Positions 43,387 through 58,500 of a stretch of DNA of 64,000 nt are shown here, piece after piece. The notes under the pieces are model-generated. The model did no database searches, was not told where the DNA came from, and was given only the letters and a program-made list of their open reading frames with translations. The stretch is from Sinotaia quadrata (Eukaryota > Mollusca > Gastropoda > Architaenioglossa > Viviparidae): positions 38,560,879 through 38,624,878 of the forward strand of contig CM054182.1 of NCBI GenBank assembly GCA_028829895.1. The letters run 5' to 3'. The first letter of the stretch is position 1. Each line of letters begins with the position of its first letter. A program made the translations under genes and the position numbers.

Positions 43387-46300
43387 TAAGTTGACTACTG
43401 ATGTTTATGCTAGAATAAACTAAATGATTGTCTAGTGTTGATCAAACATTGCTGTGAAGTGATGTAGAAGTCAACGCTCTTTTGATTATATTCAAATGTT
43501 GTATATTTGATTGTTGATTTAATTTGTTGATCTTCTTACACATGATACTATATTGGAGAGAAAGTGGGTGGCTGGGGGCTCATTAAATATAGATTAAAAG
43601 ACAGATTTATCTTCTCCTTTGGAAAGATGATTTCCACCTACAGAAATATTGTGCAATGGTAAATGTTTGTCTTTAATGTTGTGGAGGAGAGAAAACATTT
43701 ACAGTGCCCACATATCCGCCAAGTGAGAGAGACAAGTGGTGTCTTCTGGAGAATTATTAATAACATAAATTAAGATTCTCACCATTTGTAATTAGTTATG
43801 AATGGCTAATGATAATAATCATAACCAATAACTAGGATGATGTTGTTTCACAGTATGGAAGGAAGAATATTAATATAATTTATGTATGACTATCATTTGA
43901 TATTTCAGAAAGAATATAGAAAGAGTGTTAATAATAATTTATAGCTATCATTTAATATGTCAGAAAAAGAGTATTGATGGAACTGTGTTAATAATTTATG
44001 ACTCTCATTAGGTGAGTAGACATAAAAAAGATATGCTTATACTATGTATGTATGTGTAATGTAAATGTTTGAAAAGTATGAGTAAAATAATTAAGAATTT
44101 TATTTAATCTTGTTAAATTTACTCTATTTTACTCAGAATCATTTAGAACATCAAAAGCAAAATCTAATATTTTTAATGTATTGTTGAAAGTAAATAACTA
44201 CTTCAGTATGTTCCATCTTGTACTCTTTGTTAAATTAAAGCAGGTTCATATGTCCAATTATTTTTTCTTTTTCTTTATAAATAAAAAAATTGTGAAACAA
44301 TTTTAAAACAACATAATATAATCATATTTGAAAAGACATGCAAATCAGCAGAGAAAAAGAATTTCAAGCAAAAGTTACATATTATTTGGTGATTTCATTA
44401 AAAAGAAAATGAAGAATTTGACCCAAAGAACAACTGACCTGAGAGTTAGTGGCTGAAAGTATGCTGTACACTGCTATTTTATTGTTTCCATTGTCAAGGT
44501 CTGTTGTGGAAATACTGTTGTAAACTGTTATACCAGGTGGTGTCAGCTGTAAAGGACAAATAAACCAAAGCCCAAACTGAACATGACATTTTATTTTATA
44601 AATAAAATCATATTATGAATGGTAGTTAATTATGAAAATTATAATCAAAGCTTATCGCAGTTCCTGCATTCATTCTCTAGACATACAGGTATACATGTAT
44701 GAATACATATCTGCCCTCAATCAGTCACACAATTTAATTAATTTCAAAGACATTTAGCCTTTCAATGATAATATGTGTTTAAAGTATTTAAAGTATTACC
44801 TCACTGACTACACGTGTCAGTATTTAAAGTATTACCTCATTGACTAAGAGTGTTAATAAGTATTCAAATTATTACCTCATAAAGTATTGCCTCATTGACT
44901 ACACTGTAGTATTTAAAGCATTACCTCATTGACTACAATGGAGTAACGCTCTCCTTTGAACTGTGGAGCATTGTCATTCAAGTCTTGAAGCTGAATTTTC
45001 AGCACATGGTAGTAGATCTGTACATGATAATGCTTTGTATTAGTGAGAAGCAAGTATTATGGTGGAACTACTTGCTTTAAAATTAAGACACTAGACCTTA
45101 GTGTATAAATAAAAAAATAAACACGATTGTATCATTTAGCTTAATTTAGTATTACTGAAGAATTTTTGCTTCATGAGGATAATACATACGCTGATATGGA
45201 CTTGCATTACTCCATTACTAAACTTTACCAAGTTTCAAAATAAATAAAAAGAAAATAAAAAGGTGCATATCCTCATCCTAAAAGAAAACTAGCATTGACC
45301 TGTCTATATAACAGTTTTATATTCATTTAAAGCTAATATAAAAGATATATATCAAATCTTACATTCAACTGTCCAAATATCAGGATTTATACTATTAATT
45401 TAGAGCCAATTTAAAAGAAATACAAAAACTTGGGTGTATGATCTGAAAACTTCACATCCAAAACTGCAAAAATGTCTACATGCTAGGCCAGCATTTTGAC
45501 CTCTTAACTTCTGAATGAGACATATCACCTAACATTACACTAAACAAGAGATGAACTTATAATGTCATTTTCATGGTCAACCACAAATAGTAAATTCAAT
45601 TAATGATCACATTAATTTTTTGCTCCAGTAATGCAGTGCCATCTTGCAACACTTTATTAACAGTTTGACAGATATCTAGGTCTGACAGATATTTAGTGAT
45701 GAGCCAGTAATGTGACATCAAAATTATGTATAAAAGGATACATGTATAAAATTTCAAATATTGAAATGTCTATAATTCAAGTGTATATAACAGAAATAGC
45801 AGAAATGCAACAACTAGTTCGGTTGTGATGGCAAAAAGCTGTGAGTTTCAAATTCGCGCGCACCTCCAGCCTCCTTCCCCATGCTCATTAGTCATGGTGA
45901 AGGTCAGGTCATGACTGAAGCAGAGTACAGATGCTGACATACGTGTACTATTGTTCATCTATCCTAGGCCTGGGAGAGTTCAAAAGTCAACGAACTATAA
46001 AGAGGTGCTAGTGGAATATACACAACCGCAGGCATAAATTGTACATGCGTGCACGATTCTGTGTGAGTAATTCAAACTGTTAAAATTGCATGTAGTCTTT
46101 AGACTAGTTTAGCCTTGGCTGTTTGACAGCGTATAACAATGCCCATTTGTTTTAGTGACTTTTGCCTTGTGGGCCAAAAGCAATGTTAACTGTGAATAGC
46201 TTGGCGGGCCAAACAAAAATGCTTTGCGGGCCAGAGTTTGCCCGCCCCTGGTTTATAATAAAAATGTGTTTAATATAGAACTTTCTATAAATTTTTATAT

Positions 46301-49300
46301 TGTATTAGACTAGAATGACATATAAACCTTTATACTTCCAACCAAATAACATTCACTTTTAAATATTGCTCCTACCTTCAACGAAAAAGTCAAGAGAATT
46401 ATCAAAATCAAAGTGAGTCACGAAAACACATCAGGTAATTAGATCCAACCATTACCCACGTAAAGCCTTTTTGCTAAAGCTTAATTTTTCATAAAGAGAT
46501 TTTTGAAAATTAGATGTTCTCCAAAAATGTGATTTATAGTGAGTATAATGCACTGATTTTTGTAAAAGACATTGAAATATACAAATGATGAATTTTGTGG
46601 TATTTTCTTTTAAAACAGCCTCCAGCATTAACTTTTTTTGCACATTTTGCACATTTTCCTAAATATCAGTACACAGGATTATGGTAAATAAATATTATCA
46701 ATTAACATTCTTCTAAATCAGGATTTCTGGTTAATTAGTTTTTTATGAAAAAAACCACTGTGCACAAAACTTAATTTTTATAAACATTATTACTTTGTTG
46801 CAGAACAGTTTTAACAAATGTTTTGATGAACTATACTGACAGTATTAATATGAATATGAAATAAAGTGTGGATATAATCTTAGCTCTAAATGTGACAGAA
46901 AGTAAAAATTGTAATAAGTTATTTAACATTTTCATTTTTGTTTTTATCTTTTCTCCTGCAATTAAATGATTTTGGATTCTCTTTATAAAAGTGGAAAATT
47001 GCTGTCTTCTAGTTGTTTCCAAGATGTGTTTTAGGAAAAGCACATTCTATAGTGGTCAGTGAATTAGCCAAAGAAAAAGATAAAAAATTACTGATAAAGT
47101 TTACTGCTTTGACTTTATAGAAAACTAAATATACATAGTGGTCTGAAATAAATCCATCAACAACAACAATAAAAAATAAAAATGTTGGTGTAAAATGATA
47201 ACGATAATAAAAATGTTGGTGTAAAATGATAAATTATAAATTTATAATTTTCAGGAATGGAGATTTCAATGCCAGCTTAGGAAGAGTCACAAATTAAAAA
47301 AAAACACCATAAAACACAACTACTACCTTCACAACTAGTCAACAAAATAAGCCAGCAGATTCAAGTACTTAGGCGTTTACACCAATTCATGTTTGTTTGT
47401 TGTTTTTTTTTATTGAAATGAACATGGTAATAAAAGTAGTGTAATACTTATTCACACATCTTACTTTTGAAACATAGTTTTAATGGTAATAAAAGTAGTG
47501 GAATAGTTGTTAATAACTTTTATCGTTCAAAATATAGTTTTAACAGTAATAAAAGTGTAGTATATGTATAATAGTTCTTAATACCTTATATCTTTTAAAA
47601 TATAACTTTAATGCATATAACAAGAACATGAAGGAAAATATCTATTATTCAAAAATATTGTCTGATCACATTCTGAATGCTAAATTCTAGTTTGTGATCC
47701 CTTCATAGCCTGAATATAAACTGTACAAAGACAGGTTGCTAGAAAGTAACTAAAGATTTTTTCTAATGATGAACAATCTTCCAGGATCCTAAGTGAGGGT
47801 CTTTAGCAAAGTGAAAAACTAAAGCAAGTCAGCCATCTGTAAAGCACAAAAAAAGCTTATTGAAATCTATAAGTTAGCTCCCACTATCACACATGATCCT
47901 ACTCAAAAGATCCCTTATACAGTCTTTGCACACAGGCATGTTTTGATAGCAGTCTCAGACTACAGAATAAGACACTCACCATCCTTATTGTCATGTAGAA
48001 GCACAATGAGTCAAACCATTTGTGATATCTATTAATTTGCACAATTTAACAGTGGAATTAACAGGAGCTACTGTCTGAAGCTGTATTAACATCTTGAAAC
48101 TGCCTTTGAAACTGATACTGAACAAATACAGGATTCTTGTTTATATTATAATCTTCTCTCAAATATCAATGGTTGCTATCCTGAATAGTCAAAGTATTCT
48201 AAACTTGATAGATAAGGCAGAATGACATTCTAAACATCTCAAAGAAACTTGAAACCACCCTTGATTCTTTCATGTGGATTTCTGACTATTTCTGGATTGA
48301 TTTTCACTTACAGACTAATCCTTTTTCTTTACATTAATTTTTTTTAAAGCCATCTTACTTGCAATATTCTTGGTTTTATTCAGTTCTGTTTTTTCTTCTT
48401 GAATGCAATAATTATTACCCAAATAAACTTAACCATAGGGGCTAATTCATGAAATTACTTTATTATAGAGTTGCTATATTAGTCCACATTAAAGAGCAAC
48501 AATTCAGAATAACAACCACAAAAAAATCACAAAAAGATTTATGATTCTTAGATAGCATATACATTCAATAAGCACTAAATATCTAAGGTTTTACAACTCA
48601 TAAATATTAAATAATTTCTCTGATCATTCAAGTATATTTCTTTATCATTTTATAAAATCTCTGATCACACAAGATCAAAAATTCAAACAGAAAATATTTT
48701 ATAATAAAAACTAATGACAAAGGTATTGTTGTGCAAATTGATATTTTCAATAATAGCACTGAAATACCCTAAAATAAAAATAAATGTAATTATAAAACTT
48801 AAAGACTGGGAATCAATGACCTCCTGTGTAGAAGTAGTGCCTGATAGTTTACATTCCAGTGTGAACTGAAGAGTGTTGTGATCATCATCAGCAGACTCAG
48901 TAGGGCCCTGTACAATTACCAAACAAATTTCTTTTAAAATTTTACATAATTAATTTCATATATATATATTTGGTTTAAAATAATGAAAAGATTTACAATT
49001 TTACTAAGCAATAAGAAAAATGTCATCTATGTCAAAATAATAAGTAAAACATTTTCAATATATATACATTGCCACAAAAGCACCAAATCACTGTAGCTAA
49101 ATATTCTTTTCAATTTCAGTTTTATTGTGTTTTCTTTACACATGATCCATATAGGTGAACTTGAAATGCAATTATTATAGAACAGTATATACTGTATTAA
49201 TGAAAAGTATCAGTTTCCATTTTGTGCAGTAATTTCTTTTGAAAAAGAGTCTTGTATATGTGTACTTATTATATTATAAAATCACAGAATATTATTTTAA

Positions 49301-50648
49301 AACCAGAAGACTAAGATCAAACATTTTACTTTATATTACACTTTTATTTATAGTATTCAAGGAATGCACAATGACCACAAAAAATATGTAAGCATTACAA
49401 GGAAAAAGTGCAAGAAACACAAGATTATTTTGCAAACCTATTAGTAAACTGACTTTCTTTTTTCAACTGGAAAATTGTTAATATTTGAATGATGGAATGT
49501 TACTTAGATGGAATTGGAATTATTAAAATTAAAAATGCAGAAGGAAGAATTTTTTTACTGGATTAATTAGTTCATTAGATCAATTTAGATATGTATGTTG
49601 TAAATGCACAGTCAGATCAAAATGCTGATACAACTAGTTGGTATATCACAAAAGATGATTTATCCTATAAACTGGACATTTTTAAAGTAACCAGTATCAC
49701 AAGACGACTTGAAATGAGTGAATGTCTCATAAGAAAGTTCAAATTAACAGTGTGAGCATGCCATAATATAAATAACTTAATAAGGTAAGTGAAAATTTAT
49801 CAAATGACTTATAAAGGAAGTCTAAATAATCACTGTTTAAAGTTTAGTGATTCTCTTACTTTTAAATGTTTTATATAAATATACATGAATATGTATGTAC
49901 AATACACACATTATTTATAGTATAGTATATGTTCTACATTAACAAGACTGTGCTTATAATTTTCACTTGCCACATTATTAGCATGTTCACAATAGATGGT
50001 GCCTGCAGTAATTACACTTTTCCATTTGCTTTCTTAAAACTTAATGACTTAGCAGCAACCAGAAACCAGTACACAGTTTGTACTTCTTGTCAGTTTGACA
50101 TAGTTTTCACACTGCATGAATTTATTTTCATGTCTTTCAAATCTTTAATAAGTATACTTTATTTCTTAAAAGTTAGCTTTGTTCATAAAAATAAAAAGGC
50201 CAATATATGTTATTAATAACTGCAATACTAGAAGTACTGTAAAGATATTAAAAATTCAAATTAAAAAAGAAAAACTAAACTCATTTTGTTTGATGAAAAA
50301 GTGAAAAACAATCACATTTCAAAAACCCACAAAATCAGATAATTCTACTCCTTTCTTGGTAATGATATTGAGCATTGATCTTTTATCTCCTTCACAATAA
50401 CCCATATATATCCAATAAAAACATTAACCCAAATACACCCAATGAACACTATAGTTTTAATATTCACAATAACAACATTAACCCTAATACCACCCAATTA
50501 ACATATTAATCTTAATATCAAGTAATGAACACATTAGCCCTAACATTACCCAATGTGTACATTAACCCTAATATGTACCACTTAATGAATAAATTAACCC
50601 TAATAACACCCAATTAACACATTAGCCCTAATGACTGAGTGGAAAACA

Positions 50649-50713
<65 letters not shown>

Positions 50714-52510
50714 TGAGTGTGTGAGAGAGAGAGAGAGATTGATCTCTCTCGTGATGTGGTGAAAGTAAGGAAATATGTATATACATAAATGGAGATTCTG
50801 TTTTTTAAAAAGCAAAATGATAACTTGAATAGCAAAATAGGCAATAAAATGGAGAAAACTGTGTGAGAGAAATATAAAGAGAGATTGATCTTTATCTCAT
50901 GATGTGGTAGTGAAAGTAAAAAAATATGTATATACATAAATGGTGATTCTGTTTTTAAAAAGCAAAATGATAATTTCTGATTAGCAAAATAGGCAATAAT
51001 ATGGAGAAAACTCTGTGTGAGTGCATGCATTTGTGTTTGTGCATGGATGCATAAGTGTATGACCTCCCTCTCCTGATGTGGTGGTGAAAGTCAGGAAATA
51101 TGTATGTACATAAATGATGATTATGCTTTTAAAAAAGAAAATGATAACTTCTGAATAGCAAACAGACAATACAATGGAGAAAAACTAATTAAACACTAAC
51201 ATGAGATTTATAAATATTTCTTTAAAAGCAATTACTCAGTATGAAACTACAGCACACAAAAGACAGTTTGAAAAGTGCATCATAGCCTTGCTGTCAATGT
51301 GAAAGGTTGTAAGCAGTGCAATCATATAAAATATATGTTATTTCAAGTGTACATAATAGTAGACTTAGAGTAAATTAAACCAATGAGATTATTAAAATTT
51401 TATTTTTTCAAAATGTATTCTGATTTCCATTAAATTGCAGAAATAGTCTTTTGTAATCTTATGAGCATTTTTAAATGGTGATGTCAAGTATTGGTGATAT
51501 TTATTTTCACCAAAATACTTACATTTTCTTACTAATTTTCAAATCAATCATTTGTTTAATTTAATTTAATTCAATTTAGGGCAAACTTTTCATACAATTG
51601 TAGGGGAATTATTTTTATGTTTTTAAATCAACCTATTAATTTCACAGTATTAAATACGTGTTAGAAATTTTTTGTGTGAGGAATTTGATGTATCATGCAA
51701 AAAGTAAATTGGTAAATGTATTTGCATGAATTCTTATAAAAGAAAATGTTATGATTATTTAACAACAAAATGCAGCAATTATTTATGTACAAACATTAAC
51801 TGCAATAGATGTGATGTAAAAAAAATAATAATTTAGATTTAAAATCTATTATGATAATCTTGAATCAGAGGTAAACTGTTTAGGGTAAAAAAAAATTAAT
51901 TAATTAATTATAATTAATAACAAATATATTTAAAGAGTGGTTTATATATGTCCCTAAGAAATAATTACAAATTAAAGAATGAGAAAAATGTCATTTTATA
52001 AGAATGACAAATATAAATGAAAGACTTACATCACGGTCCAGTCCCATTATCATGGTGAGATAATACCCCTCAGGCACAAGTGACAGGTAGTCAACTTTAA
52101 CAAGTGTATTTGGATCATCAGAACTTTGGTTATCATTTGAAAGAGTGAGTAGCAGGTCATCTTTACTTCGGCTAACAAGTAAACTTCGGTAGGTAGATTG
52201 CTCACCATTTGCTTGAGAGAAACAAATCAGATGATTGATCACACTTTTATCCTATGTTATAGATGATATGCATTAGAAAATTGTATTTGTACTTGTCACT
52301 TGAAATGCATTATTATAATTAACAGAATGATTGCATCTGAAATATTGTCAAAATTAATTTGAGAGAAAAAAGGAAACTTTTTAGCTCTTAGGTATAAGGT
52401 CATTGGGATTTTCTGACCAATCCTCTCACCCCATAACTCTTCACTGATGGCTTAGCAGCCTTGATTTTAACTACATAGAGCTCCTTGGAGAATTAGCACA
52501 AATAAATACC

Positions 52511-52563
<53 letters not shown>

Positions 52564-55500
52564 CCAAAAATTATATTGAAAGGGAGCAAAATATAGTTAT
52601 TCTCGTTTTGCTTGTTTAACTAATGTGCAATTACATTTTCAATAATAAAAAATGGTTTATTCATATTTGATTTGCATATTACAAATGTTACTACATTTCT
52701 GTTTATATGTTAGTATTAGACTGAATATAATAAAACTTTAAATTTCATTATTTTACTATCAGCAGTTTTGTTACTTGACTACTTATGTCTGTTGCTAATT
52801 TATTATTTATCAGAACCTTTCGTATAAGGGGCAATACAACTCTTAAAGTGTGACATTTTTTTGTGCAATTTAGTTAAACTAAAGTGAACACAATTAAAAT
52901 CATTATTTTATTCATGACAATCAAAGATACCAAATGCATGTTGTGTGTCATTTAAAATATGGCATTCCATTTTATTGCATTACAAATTTTTCTGAGACAG
53001 ACTATATGTAGGGATGCAATAGTGGTCAGGTGGAATGTTAATTATCCAAATGTCAATTATCCAAACCACTCCTGCTCCATGACCTTGATGAATTACTGTC
53101 TGTTGTACCATTGTTATTTTTAAAAAATAGACTTTCCCAAGATTCATTATAATCTTAATTGTATGCAATTACTTGCAGTTTAAGTTTTAAAGAAAAGTGA
53201 AAATTATAGTTGAAACAATATAAACAATTAGGTTAAATTCAAAATAAATATAATATACATTGTTTCTTCAAAACATTAATGATTATTATTTATAAAGCAT
53301 TTCTTAAATCAATTATTTTTAGAATACTTCATATTTTAAATACAGAAGAAATAACCTTGCATTGAATAATTTAACTATAGGTCTAATTACACTTTGTTTC
53401 ATATAAATTCAGTATTCTCACATATATCTGATTATCCAAATTATTTGATTAATTGAACCTACTATAGATCTCAATTAGTTCAGATACTCAGCGTTCTACT
53501 GTATCAAATATATAGATCTATATCTCTCTACTTTGTCCATGTAGTAAAACAAAACTGTTAACAAGTTACTTGTTGATATTTGCATGCTTTTATTGCAATG
53601 GTTATCATTCCACATATTACTACATATATTTACTTTTTATCCTGGCCAACATTGGCATCAACTAATCCTTGGAACAATTACTGATATAATGACTGGAAAT
53701 AACATCTTCACTGTAATGCCAAGCCAAAAGACCTTGAAATCCCACCAAGGCAAAAGAGGAAAAGTTGTCTGCATAACCTAGTCTTTCCAACATTATCAAG
53801 ACAAAATAGAAAAACTGTGAGTACTTGTACCAAAATGAATTTAACTCTTACCAAGGTAAAGTCTCACTTCAAACTAGAAGCATCTAAGTGACTTAGGCTT
53901 TAATGAAATGAAATAAATCTGAAAAACATGAACATATCCACATATTTATTTACTTTTTAATGCTTTACAGGGTATATGATTCAAATTTTTAATTACGATT
54001 TTGAGTATGCAGATACCAATTTTCATAATGACTAATGGCAAAGTGCCATTCACAGATTTTATTAATTATTCTTTAATATTTTTTCTTTGGATTAATTTTT
54101 TCCCCAACTCTATTGTATTTATGAGAGTACAAAAACAACATCCCTATATCAATAATTTAATTAATTAAATAAATTAATTAATAATGTGTTATTATTTAAT
54201 TAATAACATGTTTTTAATGTCACTTAGACAATGTCCATAGAATTATCTGTGTTTTGTGCTTAATTACATGTATATTTGTTTTAAGCTGCTGCTATGGTTG
54301 AAACTAGTATTGTAGTAATATATGATGGTAGTGAAGAAATTAACGGAAAAAAGTGAAGAATTTCAATGAAATTCTAAAGAACTGGCATTAGGATCATCTA
54401 AAAATACTAGAACAATATAACATAATTTAATAATAATAATAAGTTAGAAAGGTAAACTATCTCAAATGCTTCTTAAAACCTAATAAACTGATTGCAAATA
54501 GGCATCATACTTACGAATGGTAATATTTGGATATATATTTGGGTACTCAGGGATGGAAATTGTTATTGTGTTATGGCCACCACAGGGACCTGAAAAATAT
54601 GATAATTACATGTATCAAAAATATTATAAGAATTAAAATTTAAATATGTTTTCAAATTAGTAAATCAATAAATAAAGCTAAAAAATTAACTTAAGATTTA
54701 AAGATGGACCATTTAAATATTTATAGTCTTTGCCGCACATTATCAACAAGATAATTCAAGATTTCAACAAACATTAATTACATTTTAAACCTCAGAAATA
54801 TAAAATATACTGAACACTTAATGAATTATTAGTGTGATTGTTGCATTATTTTTAGTGCTATAGTACAATTAGTATCTGAAACAAGGATTCTCATAAGATT
54901 ACTATCATCAAATGTATTTCTTGTGAATGTGTGAATGATTTACTGATCATCTGACTATGGATACTACACAAGTAGAAGATTATTAGTTTTTTATTTATTA
55001 ATAAAAAGTATGTTAATTTATATAATAGTATTAATAGCATGAATAGCAATATAACATATTTATTCTTATAAAATTCTAATTGCTTTATAGCATTTGTGTA
55101 TGGTATATACAATAAAAGACTAAACAGAAAACTTCTTGATATACAAGAAAATAAGATATATTATAACACAAAGAAAATAATGAATTTGCATGCAAACTGC
55201 CAATATAAAATGAATAAATGCATTTCAAACTGAAAAATATATAAAATGGATTCACAAATGTACAGACAAATAAATAAACAATACAGAGAGAAGACAGTGC
55301 TACTTTTGCTAATGAAAAAGGCATCTTGAAAGCCTTCTTGAAAATGTTCATGAAAATAATGTGACCGTTTGGCATACTTTACTATTGGACTGTTGAAAAA
55401 ATACATGTGATGATGAATGCAAAGTTCTAGCAAGAGTGAACTGAGATGTGACATCATATGTTTGGGTTTAAAACTAGAAAGTCAAGCATAACAAAGAGTA

Positions 55501-58500
55501 TAGATCTTAAATTGTATAGTGCCATTGTCACAGGAAATGAGGGACAGAAATTATATTTTATTTCATTTTAAAAAACCGCTAACAAAACTAACTGAAGTAA
55601 TCCGAGTTTTGTTATTTTTCATATGTAGCATGTAATTCCAGTAACGGTCACCTAAGATCTCTTTAATAGACAGACGTTCGTGACGCAGTGTGTGTTATTA
55701 TATCATATTGAATATATATATTAGTTTGTGAAAGATATGTATATTGAACAATTGGGACAATTACGCATTACTGGTCACATGTTGTTTACGAGAGAAAAGG
55801 CCAGTGCGCATTAGAATTGACCACAGTAAAACGTGCCGCACGGATAGTACTAAATATCCAAGGGAAAATCGAGTCACAGGACATAGCTTCTGGAAGTTTT
55901 GGAAACCTTCAGTGGAAGCTATATAAGAGGCAAAAGGAAGATTTTACTCTCAATGTTGAAAATGTCGATTCGTCTGAAGCCAGTCTAACTTCACGTATGA
56001 ATTATCTCATGTACAGAGATTTCATAAAGGAAAGCTGCAAAAATCTCTTTCCATTCGTCTGATGCCATATATTGAGTAACGAGGCAAAATTACTTCAGTA
56101 TAATTTTTGGCAAAGTGGAAAGTTCACTGTCAAGAAAAACCGATGTATGCGACGCTGGTTGTATGCAGTTAACGACACGAGGGACCAATTTGTTCTTCCC
56201 CCCTGTCTGAGTTTGGTTTGACAAGTCTATTCCGCAATTGAGAGGCTAGCACTGAGATAGTCTCACAGACATCCGGATTTCTACACTCAATATAATGCGA
56301 CGACACATCCCACTGGACGACTTCATCCGATAATGCTAAACGTCGTTGGGGTGTCCGTTTCCACGACAACCAAGAAACGACAGTTATTGAGGCTGACAAC
56401 AGTCAGCTAAATTTCAGATTTCTCCTCAGTGATAATCTGAAAGTGGTGCCTAGATTCTGCAGAATCTTCACCTGTAATGCGACGCCGCAATTGCGTCGTG
56501 GTCTTCGCTTTGAAGTGCCCCTTATAAGTGACGTGTGAGATTACGTCATCTCCTTGGAACTCTGACATTAATAGTGAGTAATAATTAGCAAGGCTAACGC
56601 GCACATACTTAACTCTAGGACTCTAAGAATATGAACACTATTATATCATTTGTGAAATACAAACTTTAATGTTAAAAGTAATGCTTATTTTATATGTGAA
56701 CTATTGTTAAAGCGGCTCCATTTGCCGCATAAGAATTGTGTAATTAAACTTTATTTTATATTTTGAATTTCATCATTTTCATCCCCCCTTTATTTCCCAC
56801 AGAGTGTATGACATTGGAAAGTTGAATGAATGATTAATCACTGTGCGAAAGAGTAGTGCCCCTTTTAAATCGGGAAATAAATATCCTGATTTAACCATCT
56901 TTCAACTCTCTTGTTATTCATAGTTTTTGAGAGGGACGAAAGAATTTGTATTAGTATTGTTTTGCACCGTTCGTCTGTTCGTCCATTTATTCACATTCAT
57001 GATACTCACTCACAACACACACCGCCAATAAAACGTTCCTTGGCATGACATAAATAAACTGGGCCCCACCCAAACATCAATGGTGTATGTCATGTGTGTC
57101 TATGTAACAACCTGACGCGACGTAGTACTGGCATATGTCATACGGGCTTTTCTTGGAGGTGCACCGGAGCAGGCCAAAAATAGACTTCACCCCTTGCATC
57201 TCTAACTTCAGCTCAGGTCGGCTTGTAACGAGCCTCCCATTTTGTGACAGCCATGAACAAGTTGTGGAGAAGTGGAGCAATATGATCACTTCTTAATCAC
57301 AATGATCTAAAAATAATTCTAGTTGTATTGTTTTGAAACTTCTGAACTTTCTTAAGAAGACAGTAATTAACCAGAGAGAAAAGAGTTAAAATAATTTAGT
57401 TAAGTATAATAGAGAATTATTGAATACACAAGGATTGTTATAGCTCCAGAAAATGAATTTATAATGCGTTTATTCAATCAATAATTTTACATTTAGAAAA
57501 TATAAAAGATTATTGATGCATACACATGGTAAAAGACACCACCTTACATAAATAAGTGCATATAGGTGAAACATATGGTTAATAAACTATTTAATTTTAT
57601 ATTTTATTATTTTATGACAATGTTATTGGAGTGATTTATAACTAAAAGTATTAAACTCTTATAATAATAATTTCAGATTAAGGAACATAAACCAAGGAAA
57701 ATATTTACTTTCCTACAACACTCAACACAATTTGGATTAAAAACAAAGAAATGTATGCCACAATTTTTATTTCTGGGAGAGGGGACTATTTGCTATTTTT
57801 CACAAATTATTGGAAGATAAAAATATGTACTATATACATTTTATTCCTAACTTTATTTTATGTACATGCTACAGAGAGTCGACTTTGTCATTAACAAACC
57901 AAGAATTACATTACCATAGTTATGAATTCAACAAACATGCAAGAAAATATAGTCTTAGATACCCTCAAAATATACAAACATATGTTTCTATCTTTTTACA
58001 TATTAAAAGCAAGTTTTCTTTTAAAAAAATCTACAACAATCAAACAGACAAAGAAACAAAAAAACAGCAACAAGAACAATCATTAAATTTATCTTATTAA
58101 AAGAAATAAATATCTGTAATCTTTGCCAAGTTTCAAAGACAATAACAAGTATGCATAAAATGTGAATGAGCATACCAAAATATAGGTCTTCAAATTCAAC
58201 AACATACTTGTAAGTTCAATAAGAAAGAAAAAAAAATTCTTCATTGCAGCATGCTGTACATCACCGACCCACAAAATTCCACCAGACATTCCAGCATGCA
58301 AAATAGTCTCATAGTTATGTAATTGCACCTATAATAATACACAAATCTGATCCATGCAAGAAACAGCATTTCATAACTGCTCCAGCCACCTTGGAGAAAA
58401 TGTACCCTGCATAAGCCTCACTTTCATTTTTTTCCAGGCAGCCGTATTCATCTGAGCCATCTCTACACTGTGAAATGGAATCACAACAGCACCACTGTGG

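Noticed and set aside
50411..50640. Interstitial telomere
   Set aside because: The ccctaa motifs are spaced by other sequence and do not form a continuous hexamer array.
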